From Buddleja alternifolia (lineage: Eukaryota; Streptophyta; Magnoliopsida; Lamiales; Scrophulariaceae), in the NCBI GenBank assembly GCA_019426215.1, contig CM033403.1, forward strand, positions 36,838,754 through 36,902,753: DNA of 64,000 nt. The letters run 5' to 3'. The notes under the pieces are model-generated. The model was given only the letters and a program-made list of their open reading frames with translations, was not told the DNA's origin and did no database searches. Of this stretch, positions 50,536 through 62,286 are shown one piece after another. The translations under genes were made by a program, and so were the position numbers. Position 1 is the first letter of the stretch. Every line of letters starts with the position of its first letter.

Positions 50536-50732
50536 ATCAACAAGGTCCAACACAGTTGGTAGATAGCTGGGTTCCTTAAGCATTTGTCCAGGGTTCGATT
50601 TCTGGCAGTGTGTATGGAAAAGGCTTTGTTGAGAGGAGTAAAATCCACTTCGGTGATCTCTACGCCTCGAAGGAAAAAAATCTTTGACGTCCGGCTAAGA
50701 AAAACCCTGGTATATACCTAAAAAAAATAAAA
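50536..50732 (+). mobile_element. tRNA-derived SINE with 15-bp target duplication
   Basis: A-box-like TAGATAGCTGGG is followed by the B box GGTTCGATTTC. The 197-bp unit ends in AAAAAAAATAAAA. ATCTATTGGTTGCAG (50521..50535) and ATCTATTGGCTGCAG (50733..50747) flank it, with 14 of 15 bases the same. Confidence 0.82.
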
Positions 50733-50996
50733 ATCTATTGGCTGCAGGCATGCATTTATGGGTGATGTACATTGCGAGCATGCATAGGTTGACCAACTGC
50801 TGCTTTATGAATGAAACATGGGACACTCCCGATTGTGTGACACTTGTGTTATGTTACATAATTAGTTATATGTTGTTTCTGTTGACGTTTGGCACCTTAT
50901 TTAGTATGGAATGGATTGTAGGGAAATTCAAGTATGTGTGTATTGCCGTATTTTGGATGTATTGTATTCTGAAATTTTGAAAATTTACTTATCCCG

Positions 50997-51298
50997 TAAT
51001 GATGGATTCAGAAATTGAGGTCAGTGGGGGCACTAGGAATTTTACCGAGGGAGGTGCGGGGGGCTTACCCTCCACGGTACGGTACGCTATATTTATAGGG
51101 AAAAATATAATAACTAATTAGGTTCAATTACAACTTTTGACATAATTTATACTTTTATACCTCTTTTGTTATAGTCAGAATTTTAGGTTTTAGGGGGCGA
51201 ACTCAAAGTAAAGGGAGGCACTAATGTAATTAAAATTTAAAATTATGTATATATTAAGGAACAAATATTTTTTTCCAGTGGGGGTAGATCCGCCCCTG
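50997..51298. mobile_element. hAT-type MITE, about 302 bp
   Basis: The right end TAGATCCGCCCCTG gives the classic CAGGGGCGGATC terminus in reverse. The left end (TAATGATGGATTCAG) is a decayed version. Flanks TTATCCCG and GTATCCCG agree at 7 of 8 bases. The interior words CGGTACGGTACGCTATATTT and GGTTCAATTACAACTTTTGA are shared with the nested fragment at 38.9 kb. Confidence 0.75.
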
Positions 51299-51309
51299 GT
51301 ATCCCGTAT

Positions 51310-52530
51310 CCGTATTCGTGCATCACAAATAATTACACTTGTGTAAAATCTTCTTGGCATAAATATGTGACACTTGTATTATGTTACATATCCATATGGA
51401 CCACATCCCCAATGAATTATTCAACGAATAAGTTTCCACCATCCATTGTACAAGTACTCTTTATAATTGCTCACTTCTAATATGTTATATCACGAATCTT
51501 GTATTTGGATATACATATATATATATATATATAGTAGACGCACGGAAACTACATATAATTCAACAGAGAGAAAGGTATGACATGGACAGTTCGAAAAGGG
51601 TGAAATAAAAATTAGATATTTTCATGATATGGTAGAGTGGAGTTAATATCATAATGATCTCTGTATTTTCATTTAATTGGAGAAAATATCTAATATTGCT
51701 TGTTGAAGTAGCTTTCAACTGAAATCCTCCAACGCTTAAGTCGGATATAGTATTATAGGGCAGATTGATAATTAGCTATAGTCGATTAATTGCAAGGACT
51801 GTTTAATGCACACCTTATAAATCTATTATTAGTGGCCAGTTGAAATGTGAAGAAAAAACGTTATTGCTCGTGTTTATACCTACATGAAGCCACGTGTTGT
51901 TACAGTAAAATTTATATTATAATATCTACAAATATCTTTTTCAGGTGGTGACTTGATCGAACTCTTAGGACCAAATTTATATGAAAATGTATTTGTCCTG
52001 TTTCATCATTACACTCAAAAAATGAGGCGCTTTGGTCTTTTAGGACTTGTTAGCCCCATTTTGTAACACAATGGAATGCTCAACAACTGTTAGATTGTTG
52101 GGGCTTATGTCAGAGGACCCTTCCTGTAGTTCTTAGGGCTTTTTACTATATTATATATGGTTTCAATTTACTTATCTTTAGTTTGAGCAAAAAGCAATTT
52201 AATTTTGACCATGTATTTTATTACTCAACGACAGAGAAATTGCTGTCACGGCAGAGATGCTGAAATGGAGAGGAATTGTGCTTGTGGCCCTCCCCCCTAA
52301 ATGCAAATAGTTTCTCAAATAAAATGAACGTTACACGTATAGGATATGATGTGAAATGCTACCGTACCAACTATTTATAGGTTAGTAATTTCCTTAATAC
52401 ATGTATATATATATATATATATAAGAATCTAGTAGTAACTTTTCAGGTAATCTAGATATCAGTCAATGAATTTATAGGCTATCATATTTGATATACCCTA
52501 TTTTGGACAATGTATCTTTTTTTTCAAAAA
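51310..52530. other. AT-rich intergenic, no gene seen
   Basis: Contains (AT)n runs at 51507-51531 and 52402-52423. Confidence 0.5.
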
Positions 52531-52532
52531 AA

Positions 52533-52735
52533 ATCTTGACAAAAGGTGATACACTGAGATGATAAACTCGGGTCAATAATTTTCAATTATAAATTACATA
52601 AATTTTATAAGACTCCAAATAAGGAGATAAAAGTCATAATGTATGCCAGCCTAGAATTGAATTCAGGACTTTTCCCATAAAAGTGAAAGTTGATACCACT
52701 AAACTAATAAACCCTAGGTATTGAGCATTGTATTT
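52533..52735 (-). mobile_element. SINE-like element, minus strand
   Basis: In reverse: TAGTTTAGTGGTATCAAC (A-box-like), then TCCTGAATTCAATTCTAGGC (B-box region), then TTATAATTGAAAATTATTGA. This matches the layout of the 45.2-kb element. Confidence 0.5.
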
Positions 52736-53089
52736 GATTTGAAAAAATACACTAAAGGGCCATTTGGTCCGCGTGTTTCATTTTGGGGCAGATCATTTGA
52801 CTTGAAACCCATTCCAATGACTCATGAACCAGGGCAATTAGAACTTTCCACGCATCATCATTTGGATGGTTCATATATCTGAACCAAGTTCGTACACGAC
52901 ATCGCCTATAAATACCCTCATTTATGACTAAATAAGAATTACACTATCATTCTACGAAATTACTCTAACATTTGTTGAGAGCATAATGACTCTACAAATA
53001 TGATCTAGATTCTGAGTAAGTTTCAAAAAACTAAACGAGGTTTATGTTAGATATGCCTAAACAATTGAATTATATTAGACTTGATTCTC

Positions 53090-53449
53090 ACGATAGATAT
53101 GTAGGTAGCGCTGAAAGACGAATCAAACTACTCGATATCAATCGTTAAAAGCTAGTTTGAACTCGGCTCGTTAACCTCTCAAACCAAGCGTGAACATTTT
53201 TTTTTGTTCAATACAATTTTGAAGCTTAGTTGAAACTCAACTTGATTAATAAAAAGAGGTAAAACATGTGCAAAAAGATCAAGCTACTTGCGCTCGACTA
53301 GCTGTTAGGCTCGACAAAAGCTCGATCGAGCTTGACTCGATTAACAATCAATCCAAACTCAAACACAAATTTTGAAATTCGATAGTAGTTCAAACAAGTT
53401 TGAATAACAACTTATTCAGCTCAACTCAACTCAACTCATTTACAGCCGT
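53090..53449. repeat. GAGCTCGAGCC-type repeat, third copy
   Basis: Words AACTCGGCTCGTTAACC, CTCGACTAGC, AAAGCTCGATCGAGC and CAACTCAACTCAACTCATTT fill it. The right end, CTCATTTACAGCCGTA, reads in reverse as a decayed TAGGGGTGTAAATGAG-type hAT tip. Confidence 0.55.
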
Positions 53450-53614
53450 ACTAAGCCAACTTTTGTCTTGAGAACAGTCTATAATCCATCTATCTCCGAA
53501 TTGTGTCCGACCAGAGCTTTGATTGAGTTGATTCATTGCCCTCTCCCAAAATGACCAGATCAAAATATCATACAATTGAAGACGGGTGTATATAATCATA
53601 GAAAAAAATGTTAA

Positions 53615-54021
53615 GGCTTTGTTTGTTTATGTTTTTGAGTTTAAATCTTGAAATTTTTTCGGGGAACACGTATTATGGATATTCGTGTGAGTTTGATGTG
53701 ATATATTGGTGTGCTTGTTTATGTTTTTAGAATATGATGAAAACTTGTAAAATGTGTCCAATCAATAATGATTAGTTGATGTGTGATGGGTAGATTGATT
53801 AAAAAGTATAAAAGATAAAAGTAGTGTAAAATAAATGAATAATGATCGATGATTGTGTAAAATGATGGATGTGTTGATTGATAGGTAGTTTATATTGGAG
53901 AATGAGAAAGTAAATTTGAAAGATGATGAATTTGGTTAAAAATAGTTTGAAGCGTAAAATTTTAAGATTTTGTGATTCAGAATACTGAAAATGGGATTTG
54001 AAAACATAAACAAACAAGGCC
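53615..54021. mobile_element. Tourist-like (PIF/Harbinger) MITE, TSD TAA
   Basis: The left end GGCTTTGTTTGTTTATGTTT and the reversed right end GGCCTTGTTTGTTTATGTTT differ at one base in 20. TAA lies on both sides (53612..53614 and 54022..54024). The element is 407 bp and noncoding. Confidence 0.8.
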
Positions 54022-54024
54022 TAA

Positions 54025-55113
54025 AATTTTGAGAAATTTCTAAAACCATGTGATCCGTAATTATGCTAATCGAGTGGATATAAGTGGCTTAGTGCAGCAA
54101 AAAAGAATAATAAACTCTAGAAGTCTAGAACTAGCGGGGGTGAAAATAAATTCAAACATCGAAATCTGGGCCTACTGAAATGTATATTCGCATATTTCAT
54201 TATATTGGATATTATAATAAATGTTTCTAAAGCTCTCAATTATTGATTGACTTGATTGAGAGAAGGCTAATGATGAAAAAAAATATGATACGAGGAATAA
54301 CTTCATTGTTTCACTACAAAATAATTCTACTACAGCTCTCTTTGATGAAAAGGTTGATAAATATTATTATGTAGTGGCAAAATGTGAATTTCAACGTTGA
54401 TTCGTACCCAAAAAAAAAGAAAGAAAAGAATTTCAACGTTGATAAATATATGAAAATAATTTCATAATTGCAAATTATTTTGCGACAGTTCAGGATTTAA
54501 AGAAATGAAACTTATTGAAAAATAAGCAGTACCAGTGTCAATTGCAAAGACGCTACAAGGAAAGTCAACTTTTTTTGTTAATCATTGAGCAAAACAAGCC
54601 TCCTAATCTTTGCCCTAAAAAATGAATACAATTAAAAGGTCCATAAAAGAAAAAAGACATAAAAAAACTCACACCTTTTTTTTTTTTTCGTTTATGACCA
54701 AGGGTGCCTCTAATCGGATGCCGAAAATTAATTTCTTCGAGGCAGAGAGATTACCGAAGCTCTCAACAAATCCTTTTTTATACACATGACCAGAGATCGA
54801 GCTTTAGACAACATACTTATATAAGTAACCCAACTATCTACCAATTTTGCTGAACCTTATTGGCATAAAAAACTCACATTGGGTCCTCTATCCCATAACT
54901 ATATCTCATCTCATATTCCACTTACTTTTATAAATGCCAATTGTCTAGAATTCATATCACATGCCAATTTTTTTCTTAAATTTTATTTTTTATTTTTTTT
55001 AAAAAAAAATTATACAAGCAACATACATATGCACCTAAGTAAATAAATTAGAAGATGTCTTATAAAAAAAAAGATAGGAGATGAAATATCATCTCAAGTA
55101 CAGTCGTTTGAAA
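54025..55113. other. AT-rich intergenic, no gene seen
   Basis: A CACTACAAAATAATTC word at about 54312 may mark a small CACTA-type relic. No gene. Confidence 0.45.
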
Positions 55114-55350
55114 ATTACACACATGCCCCTCACTTATTGCGTGATTACCAAAAATTCGATTAATTTTTTGGAAATTATATAAAATCCTCTCATGTTAAGG
55201 AATTTAATAAAAATGCAATTTACCCTTCTAAATTTTATAAATAAATTTATTATAAACTTTATAAATAGATCTTTTGAGGGTGCGTTGATAATTTTAGATA
55301 AGTGACATTTTTCCGTTGATGATTACGAAATAAGTTGGGTGTGGTCATTT
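55114..55350. repeat. MITE copy upstream of the GA 2-oxidase gene
   Basis: It opens GAAAATTACACACATGCCCC and CTCACTTATTGCGTGATTAC, as in the 38.8-kb MULE MITE, and ends near GTTGGGTGTGGTCATTTTTCC. Its interior has diverged. Confidence 0.5.
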
Positions 55351-55440
55351 TTCCAAAAAAATAAATAAAAATTAACTAGTCAAAGAACGAAAAAAGTCAA
55401 GGTTCTTGGCTGACATTGTGTGATAGTTGCTTTTTTCATC

Positions 55441-55468
55441 CCCCCACCCCACCCCACCCCACCCCACC
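55441..55468. repeat. (CCCCA)n pentanucleotide repeat
   Basis: Five or more units of CCCCA about 260 bases upstream of the GA 2-oxidase start codon. Confidence 0.9.
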
Positions 55469-55559
55469 AAAAGGAAATAAAAAATAAAAAATAATACCTT
55501 AAATCTTCATTTATTTCTCTCTCATCCATCTCATAAATTCATAATAGATTCTCTCTCTT

Positions 55560-55690
55560 CCGTCTATTTATACGATCCCCATTATCACCTTCTTTTTTCA
55601 CCTTTCATTCTCTTTCTCTCTGGCCACCTTCATTTATTTTCCATAATATTCCCAGCAAAACCATCTGTTTTGATAAAAATATATACACAT

Positions 55691-55725
<35 letters not shown>

Positions 55726-55731
55726 ATTACC
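55560..55731 (+). promoter_or_regulatory. GA 2-oxidase core promoter and leader region
   Basis: A TATA-like TATTTATA at about 55565 is followed by CT-rich sequence and then by (CA)n and (TA)n runs (55689-55725) that end seven bases before the ATG. The assignment is inferred from position and composition only. Confidence 0.45.
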
Positions 55732-58700
55732 ATGGTTGTGGCCTCTCCAACTACTATGAAAATCGAGAAAATAAGAGATGACATTGAACTCCCAATAATA
55801 GACCTTCACTCTAACCGTTCAGAAGCTTCTAAACTCATTGTAAAAGCTTCTGAAGAATATGGTTTCTTCAAAGTGGTCAACCATGGCGTGCCACATCAGA
55901 TTATTACCCGCATGGAAGAAGAAGCCCACGGGTTTTTCTCCCGACCCGGGTCCGAAAAGCAGCGGGCGGGCCCCGCTAACCCTTATGGTTATGGGTGCAA
56001 GAATATAGGGTTGAATGGTGACATAGGAGAAGTTGAATATCTTCTTTTCCAAACACAACCCCCCTTCATTTCTCTCAAGTCCTCTAACTATGTTTCTAAT
56101 GATCCAAATAAGTTCAGGTATTGTACAAATTATGATTTTAATTATTTCTCGCGTTAGGAAATTGTAGTCTGCTCTCGACTCAGTCACACTTGAGTTTATT
56201 TCACAAAAAAAGTGTATTATAGCTGATCACTCATTTTGTAAAGTACACTTAAATTTGACTGAGTCGGGAGTGAGCTAGAATTTCCCGCTCACGTATGAGT
56301 TTGTTGATTTCGTGTTTTTTTATGTGTCATGGTAATAGAAAATTGTTGTGTGTCATAGATATGGCATGATTTTATTTTTGATGAACAACATATGACATGA
56401 TTTTAGTAGTATGGATATGGTTGCATTAAATATATGTTCGGTCATGCAAGAAATGGTTGTAGTTGTAGGTTTGTCTTCATTTTGAAGGAAATCAGCGTTT
56501 AGTATTTAAGCCCACAGAGTATTCAAGTATTCTAGTCTGGTCCTTAATCTTGTGCATACATATCTATTCAAGTTCTTGTGCTAGACTATTACATTTATTG
56601 AACTGTTGAATTGAACATATCAAGAATTTTTGTTAGACTTTTCTACTATCAGTTTAAATTTTTTCCAAGTACAATAATTGAAATCCACTAAAGCATTTAC
56701 GTGTCCAGTATTTATATATAGTGGTGAATCGTTATTAAATTAAATTAAATTCTAAAAACCCTTGAGAATCAATCACTTCGACTAAATATTGCAACACCCG
56801 CATCAAACTATCAAGAATTTCGCTAGATATTTTGCTAGCTAGCTGGTATATAGAGTTTCTCTTGGCGCACATCAATCTATCGAGAATTCCGCTAGATATT
56901 TTGTGTCACTATTTAGCATAGCTAGGCTTTAATTTGTGTTTTATTCTATATTCTATTCATACGGATGAATACACAATACATATCATTCACACTCAATATA
57001 TGTTTAAAAAAGTATTTTATAATTGACTTGAAGGAGGATAACAAAAATTGAAATAGAAAATTCGAACTCTTAAATATATATTTTAAAAATGTTTTGTATT
57101 TGACATGAAATAAAAAATAGGATAAAAAATTTGAAATAGAAAATTCGAAACTATCCACAATTATCACTGGATAGTAATTATTACACTATAGACCCCCCCC
57201 CCCCCCCCCCCCTAGGTAGCTCTTGTATTATGAGGCAACTTTTTTGAAGTACTGTTTACGGGATGTTACGGAGCAGAATGTAGAGCACAGTTGTAAACTT
57301 TGATTGTCCTATAAGAGTGTACACATATATTTGAATCACAAATTCATGCACTGCAAATGCCAGAGTGATATTGTTTAGCTTCTTTGAACCATATTTGATC
57401 TTTATTGAGAAATCCACCTCACCCCTCCTCCTTAAAAATCAAGTCATCATGTGTTGTTTGATCATTTTCGTCAATTCCATCGATATATCTCCTAGAAATT
57501 AAGTAAGTAATTGAATTATTTCCCGTTACGCTTGCCTAGATATTTTATTAATTCACTGCGAATGATATTTTATTTACGCCCTCGAAGAAAGAGAGGCATT
57601 TTAATATAACTATTTTTAGTAAATACAAAAGATACATGTGAAACAATACGATGTGTTCTCGAGTATATTAAATGTTGATGATATGTTAAAATAGAATGAA
57701 TTATGTTCTCCTTTTCTTAAAATGGAATGTTCTTTTAATCCTTATGTGTGGAAGCCCCTTAAAATTGTTCACTTTACACTTGTGATCACATTAGTTGTTC
57801 CTTATTGGTGGATTAATAATTGTGTTCAAATACTAATTATTTGGTTTGTTTAAGAAATGACCATATTTTCATAGGCCACCTTATTTGGACCACTTTCACG
57901 TGGATTTTATGGTGTCTCCAATAAGGTTATTCCTCTATATGAATGATTTAGGTTAAACTTTGTCAATAAGACTAAGCTATCAATTGGAAATTGACATCAA
58001 TTAATCATACATTAGAATTAAAGGGGTAATTGTTGCTTTCCATTTTATGACGCTCTAATCACAATCAACCACGCATCAAAAAATTATTTTTTTTAAGCTA
58101 ATGACACTGCTTTAAAGTGGCAACTTTGAGATAATGTTTTTTCTAGTTTAGGAGACAATACATTGGTTGTTCTTGTTAACGATGAAATCAACTTCCTTGA
58201 CCTTCTGGCACTAGGCAGGCATCAACCCTATACATGGTCTTACGACTTTGCTTCTATAGGTTGAAATTAATCTTATAGGATAATTTCTATATCATCATTT
58301 CTAATTGACAGATTATTTAGAATGAACATTAGAAACTTATTTTTCTTGAAAAAAGAAATACATATTTCCTAAAGGGAGTTGATATTGGCACTCCAAAAAT
58401 TACTATTGAAGCTCCACTTCTCATTATTTTTAGAAAGAAATTTGTATTGAATAGTGGAGTGCCAATATCATTTACCTTTCTCAAATAGATCAATATTTTA
58501 ATTTTTGTGTTTCAATATTATGTTTAAATATAGTAAAAATAACAAAACTTAAGTGTTGAAAAAGAAAATAAACATATTTAAATGTTCTCCTTGGATTATT
58601 GAATTACTATATAGTTTTCTAATCACTTTCATGTGAACTTTACAAAAAAATTTCATTGCTTGCTAAGCTACAAATAATCTTTGAAACATTATGTATATTA

Positions 58701-61540
58701 AAACTATTTTGGCATAGCTGTCTTACTGCACCCGTGATCAGTTAGCACTTTTTAGGGTTTATATATATATATATATTTTGGTTATATATATATATATCAC
58801 ACGACGCATTAATTTCATTTGAACTGTGGAAATGGATAGAAAGATTGATATGATGATACAGTGAATGTGTACTGTGGGCATGCAGAAGAAGGAGATTAGA
58901 ATCAGAGTGACAAGTCTGATACACTAACAAGGACCAATCAAATCATCAGATTTTTTAAAAATAGATAGAAACCTCCCAGATATGGGGAAACCCTATGCAA
59001 CAATTTTAACCAAAATGAGCAACTCCCTCTACCCTTAAATACATTTAGTAGCCCTCGTATATTAGTTCTAGTTCCAAGTTCCAATACGCAATGCAATTAA
59101 AAAAAGAAAAATAAGGAAAAATAAAAATAAATATAAAAAAGTGCACATATGTAGGTTAAGTTGAATAATTTTTCCCATCCTTAGAGTTTGTGGAACTATA
59201 TTTAAAATCAAACTAGGTATGTAGCATTATTTTTGTCAAAGAATAATTCAATTTTAGAGAATATAATAAATGACTAGAAGTATTTAACTAAGCTACATGG
59301 TTTACTTGGTAGCGACTTATTATTGGAATTTTCGTTTATGATAGTCTAGCTAATTAATAAATTGATGTTAGATTGTTGTGTCAATTCTCATTCAGATCGA
59401 CTTTCATTAAACCTACGTCACTACAGAATAATCATGATAATTAATGTAGTGAGATCCGCATGAGGTTCTCGTAAAAAGGATTATTCTAATTCTATTGGAA
59501 TTTTGAATTTATGATTCACTTTTTTTTTTTTTTTTTGAGGTTTTGAATATTAACTCAATTTTATTTATTTTAATGAAAATAAAATGTGCATTGATGACAG
59601 GTGCGCAGTGAGTGGTTATGTCGAAGCTGTTAGGGAGTTGGCATGTGAAATATTGGATCTGATGGGAGAAGGGTTGGGTGGGCCACACACCTCAATCTTG
59701 AGTGGGCTAATCAAGGACGTTGATAGTGACTCACTTTTCAGGCTCAATCACTATCCACCGTCCGATGTCATCAACACCTCACCCTCCAACATTGGCTTTG
59801 GGGAGCATACTGACCCTCAGATCTTGACACTCCTTAGATCCAACGCTGTTCAGGGCCTCCAAATCTCCCTTGAGGATGGGGTGTGGGTCCCGGTGAACCC
59901 CCTTCCAGAGTCAGCCTTTTGTGTCAATGTGGGTGACGTGTTACAGGTGGGTCCCACTACTTTAATTTATGCTACACGCAATGAACACGAGTTTATAAGT
60001 ACTTTAAAACAATTTAAGGCGCTTATAAGGTTTTATAAAACTAAGTGTGTGATTAAATTCTATGATAAAACAACTTACGATCGAGCTTTTAGAATAACGG
60101 TTAGGATTTAGGAGCTTTATAAGCTCCTAAAAAGTAAGTCAGGAAATCATTATATGGAGTTTTTAAAATGCAAAAAATATTTTATAAGTACTTAGAGCTA
60201 ATAAGGTCTTTAGAACAAGTTTAGTCGAACGCCCTCTGACCTAGGTTGATACATGTGTCGTAATTGCATATTCTTTGTGAAACCCAAAATGTTCATTCAA
60301 TTGAATAATAGAACACATATCTTATGTCAAGTAAGCTACTTGATAAAATCCAACGAACCAATATATGTATCGATATGTATTTTTTTGGCAATTTATGTAT
60401 TATATACATATGTAGATGTATAAATAGATAGAGATAATCATAAATATCGAAAAAGAAAAAGATAGATTTATTCATTGAATTGACTTGATAGATGTGCTGG
60501 AACTGAAACTGAAATGTAATGTCATTGATTGAGCCAAGTTGATTGGGTGCAAAGATTTTACTCAGAATTTTCAGTGTTATGGGATTGCTTGATCATGTGA
60601 TGAAAAAGAGGTGTCTTTTTCAGTTCTCATCCAATCAGAATGTCTCAGCTTTTATTTCTTACCAATACTTCCCACTTCAATTCCACCATAATTAATTTCT
60701 CTCATTTACTTCTCCAAGATTTTCCCTTTATAGTCCAAAATTTTGTCAATATTTCTCTAGGCTCCAATCTAGATGTTGCCATTTTGCTTCAATATTTTGA
60801 TTTTATATGCATAATAGCCATATGTCAGCTATACTAATATACATTTAACTTTGATGGTTATTGGGATAATAAATGATAAATCGCTTAATTTATTGGGTAG
60901 TTATCACGACTCATTTGAGGTTTAATAAGTTACAAAAATACTCTTATAATTATCAGCTTTAACTTACATGGTAATTTTTTTTTTTTAATTCCTCAAATAC
61001 AGATGATGTTCCTAATTAGGGTCTTATATGGGAGTATCTCTTGGTTATTTTAAGAAATTTTCTGAACTCAAAATTCTTAGACAATCTCAACAGTTTATGT
61101 ATTGTACTGCTTTTCATGTAGATTTACCATTTACAATTAATATAATTAATATAATACTGAAACTTGAGTTCTTCGGACTCTAACTTCATTTATTGCCGAC
61201 TTTTTTTGTGAAAAATGAACGTATAAATTTGTGTATTATAATTCTTGTAATTAAATTATTATATATGTACTCATATTTTATGCTTTTTTCATTGAAGGTA
61301 ATGACAAATGGGAGGTTTTTGAGTGTAAGGCATAGAGCGGTGGTGAACTCTTACAAATCAAGAACGTCGATGGCGTATTTTGCTGCTCCGCCACTGCACG
61401 CCACCATAAGTTGCCTGCCGGGATTGGCGGCGCCACCGCAGAAGCCTCCTATGTATAGAAGCTTCACTTGGGGTGAATATAAGAAAGCTGCGTATTCTAG
61501 AAGATTAGGGGATAACCGTCTTAATCTTTTTAAAACTTAA
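55732..61540 (+). CDS. gibberellin 2-beta-dioxygenase (GA2ox, C19 type)
   Basis: Three exons join to 975 nt (324 residues): 55732..56117, 59601..59946, 61298..61540. The N-terminal dioxygenase domain has IELPIIDLHSNRSEASKLIV, YGFFKVVNHGVP and AGPANPYGYGCKNIG. The 2-oxoglutarate/Fe(II) domain has FGEHTDPQ (iron ligands His198 and Asp200), RHRAV (third ligand His256) and KSRTS with Arg266 and Ser268 for 2-oxoglutarate. The DRAGPxxPxGYG-like, SDSLFRLNHYPP and FTWGEYKKAAYSRRLGDNRL blocks are GA2ox signatures. The enzyme 2-beta-hydroxylates active gibberellins and their precursors and so inactivates them, in the cytosol. The overall form suggests a C19-GA2ox rather than the longer C20 class; which numbered paralogue it is cannot be told. 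Intron 1 (3.48 kb) is unusually long; intron 2 is 1351 bp. No lesions are seen. Confidence 0.93.
57193..57212. repeat. poly-C run of 20 bases in GA2ox intron 1
   Basis: Twenty consecutive C bases stand alone in otherwise AT-rich intron sequence. Confidence 0.9.
58371..58479. repeat. short MITE with perfect 15-bp inverted ends in GA2ox intron 1
   Basis: TGATATTGGCACTCC at 58380..58394 is the exact reverse complement of 58456..58470. AAAGG on the left and CCTTT on the right extend the arms. Confidence 0.7.
59985..60240. repeat. possible MITE in GA2ox intron 2
   Basis: AGTTTATAAGTACTTTAAAA near the left pairs loosely with reversed TTTATAAGTACTTAGAGC near the right, and the right end TTAGTCGAACGCCCTCTGAC is like a region at 20.2 kb. 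Boundaries are uncertain. Confidence 0.3.
60880..61030. repeat. diverged MITE copy in GA2ox intron 2
   Basis: TTATTGGGTAGTTATCACGA, TTTAATAAGTTACAAAAATAC and TTCCTAATTAGGGTCTTATA line up in order with the left, middle and right parts of the family in the SFR2 introns. Confidence 0.4.
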
Positions 61541-61823
61541 TTCTGCCTCATCATCATCAAATTTTGAGACTGCAGATATTGTGCATGAAATTAATGCCAA
61601 GGGGCAGATGTGATTTTATTTTATCTTTGAAGTTTTCAATTATATATACCCCACTAATAGTCTAATGGGGAGTTTGTTTTTGTATGATTATCAGTTTATT
61701 TGTTACTAGTCCATCAGATTTTACTAGCTTCACTTAAGGCTTTGTGGTAAATCACAAGTAATGGCCTTTTTTATTTTCGTTTTCATTTTCTTTTATTAAT
61801 AGAATTATTTGAATTGAAAATAT
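61541..61823. other. GA2ox 3' flank
   Basis: Short spacer between the GA2ox stop codon and the copia LTR. It should include the 3' UTR; no distinct poly(A) signal can be assigned. Confidence 0.4.
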
Positions 61824-62257
61824 TGTAGGAAAAAAATCGGATCAAGAATTTTTATTGATAAAGAATAATAATCAATAATTTGGGGAGATGGCCTTTACTG
61901 GAAGAAATTATGAATGCAGAAGAGTTGGGTTTTTGTCTTCTTGGCTTTTTACGTTGGGTTTTTGATATCTCAGTGTTGAGAGATATTCACTCTTTTTGTA
62001 ATACTTCAAGTTTGACTATACATTGGAGAATATCACGTATATCTCTCAACCACCAAATAATTATCCTCAACTCCCTGCACTCAATTAGGCACATGCTCCA
62101 AATAAGGTTTGACTTGGTATTTCACTATTTGCTGAATTATTAAAGGATACCCAATCTAATTAAAAAAGATTCAACCCAAAACTATATTTTATAAATATTA
62201 CAAGGTATTTGACTAGGGTTTTTAACAACATTATTAATATTACAATAATATTCAACA
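61824..62257 (-). repeat. 3' LTR of the right-edge copia element
   Basis: The LTR begins TGTTGAATATTATTGTAATA at 62257 directly after the purine tract. The far end is less certain; a CA at 61824-61825 (TTTTTCCTACA) would give 434 bp. Confidence 0.55.
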
Positions 62258-62286
62258 TCTCCCACTTCGCTACAAGCTATAGTCAA

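Noticed and set aside
50738..50980. 80-codon frame with hydrophobic stretches
   Set aside because: It starts in the SINE's target duplication and runs into spacer; the hydrophobicity follows from T-rich codons.
59601..60111. GA2ox exon 2 reading through to 60111
   Set aside because: Past 59946 the frame loses family similarity; the GTGGGT donor and the downstream exon at 61298 restore the conserved sequence in phase.
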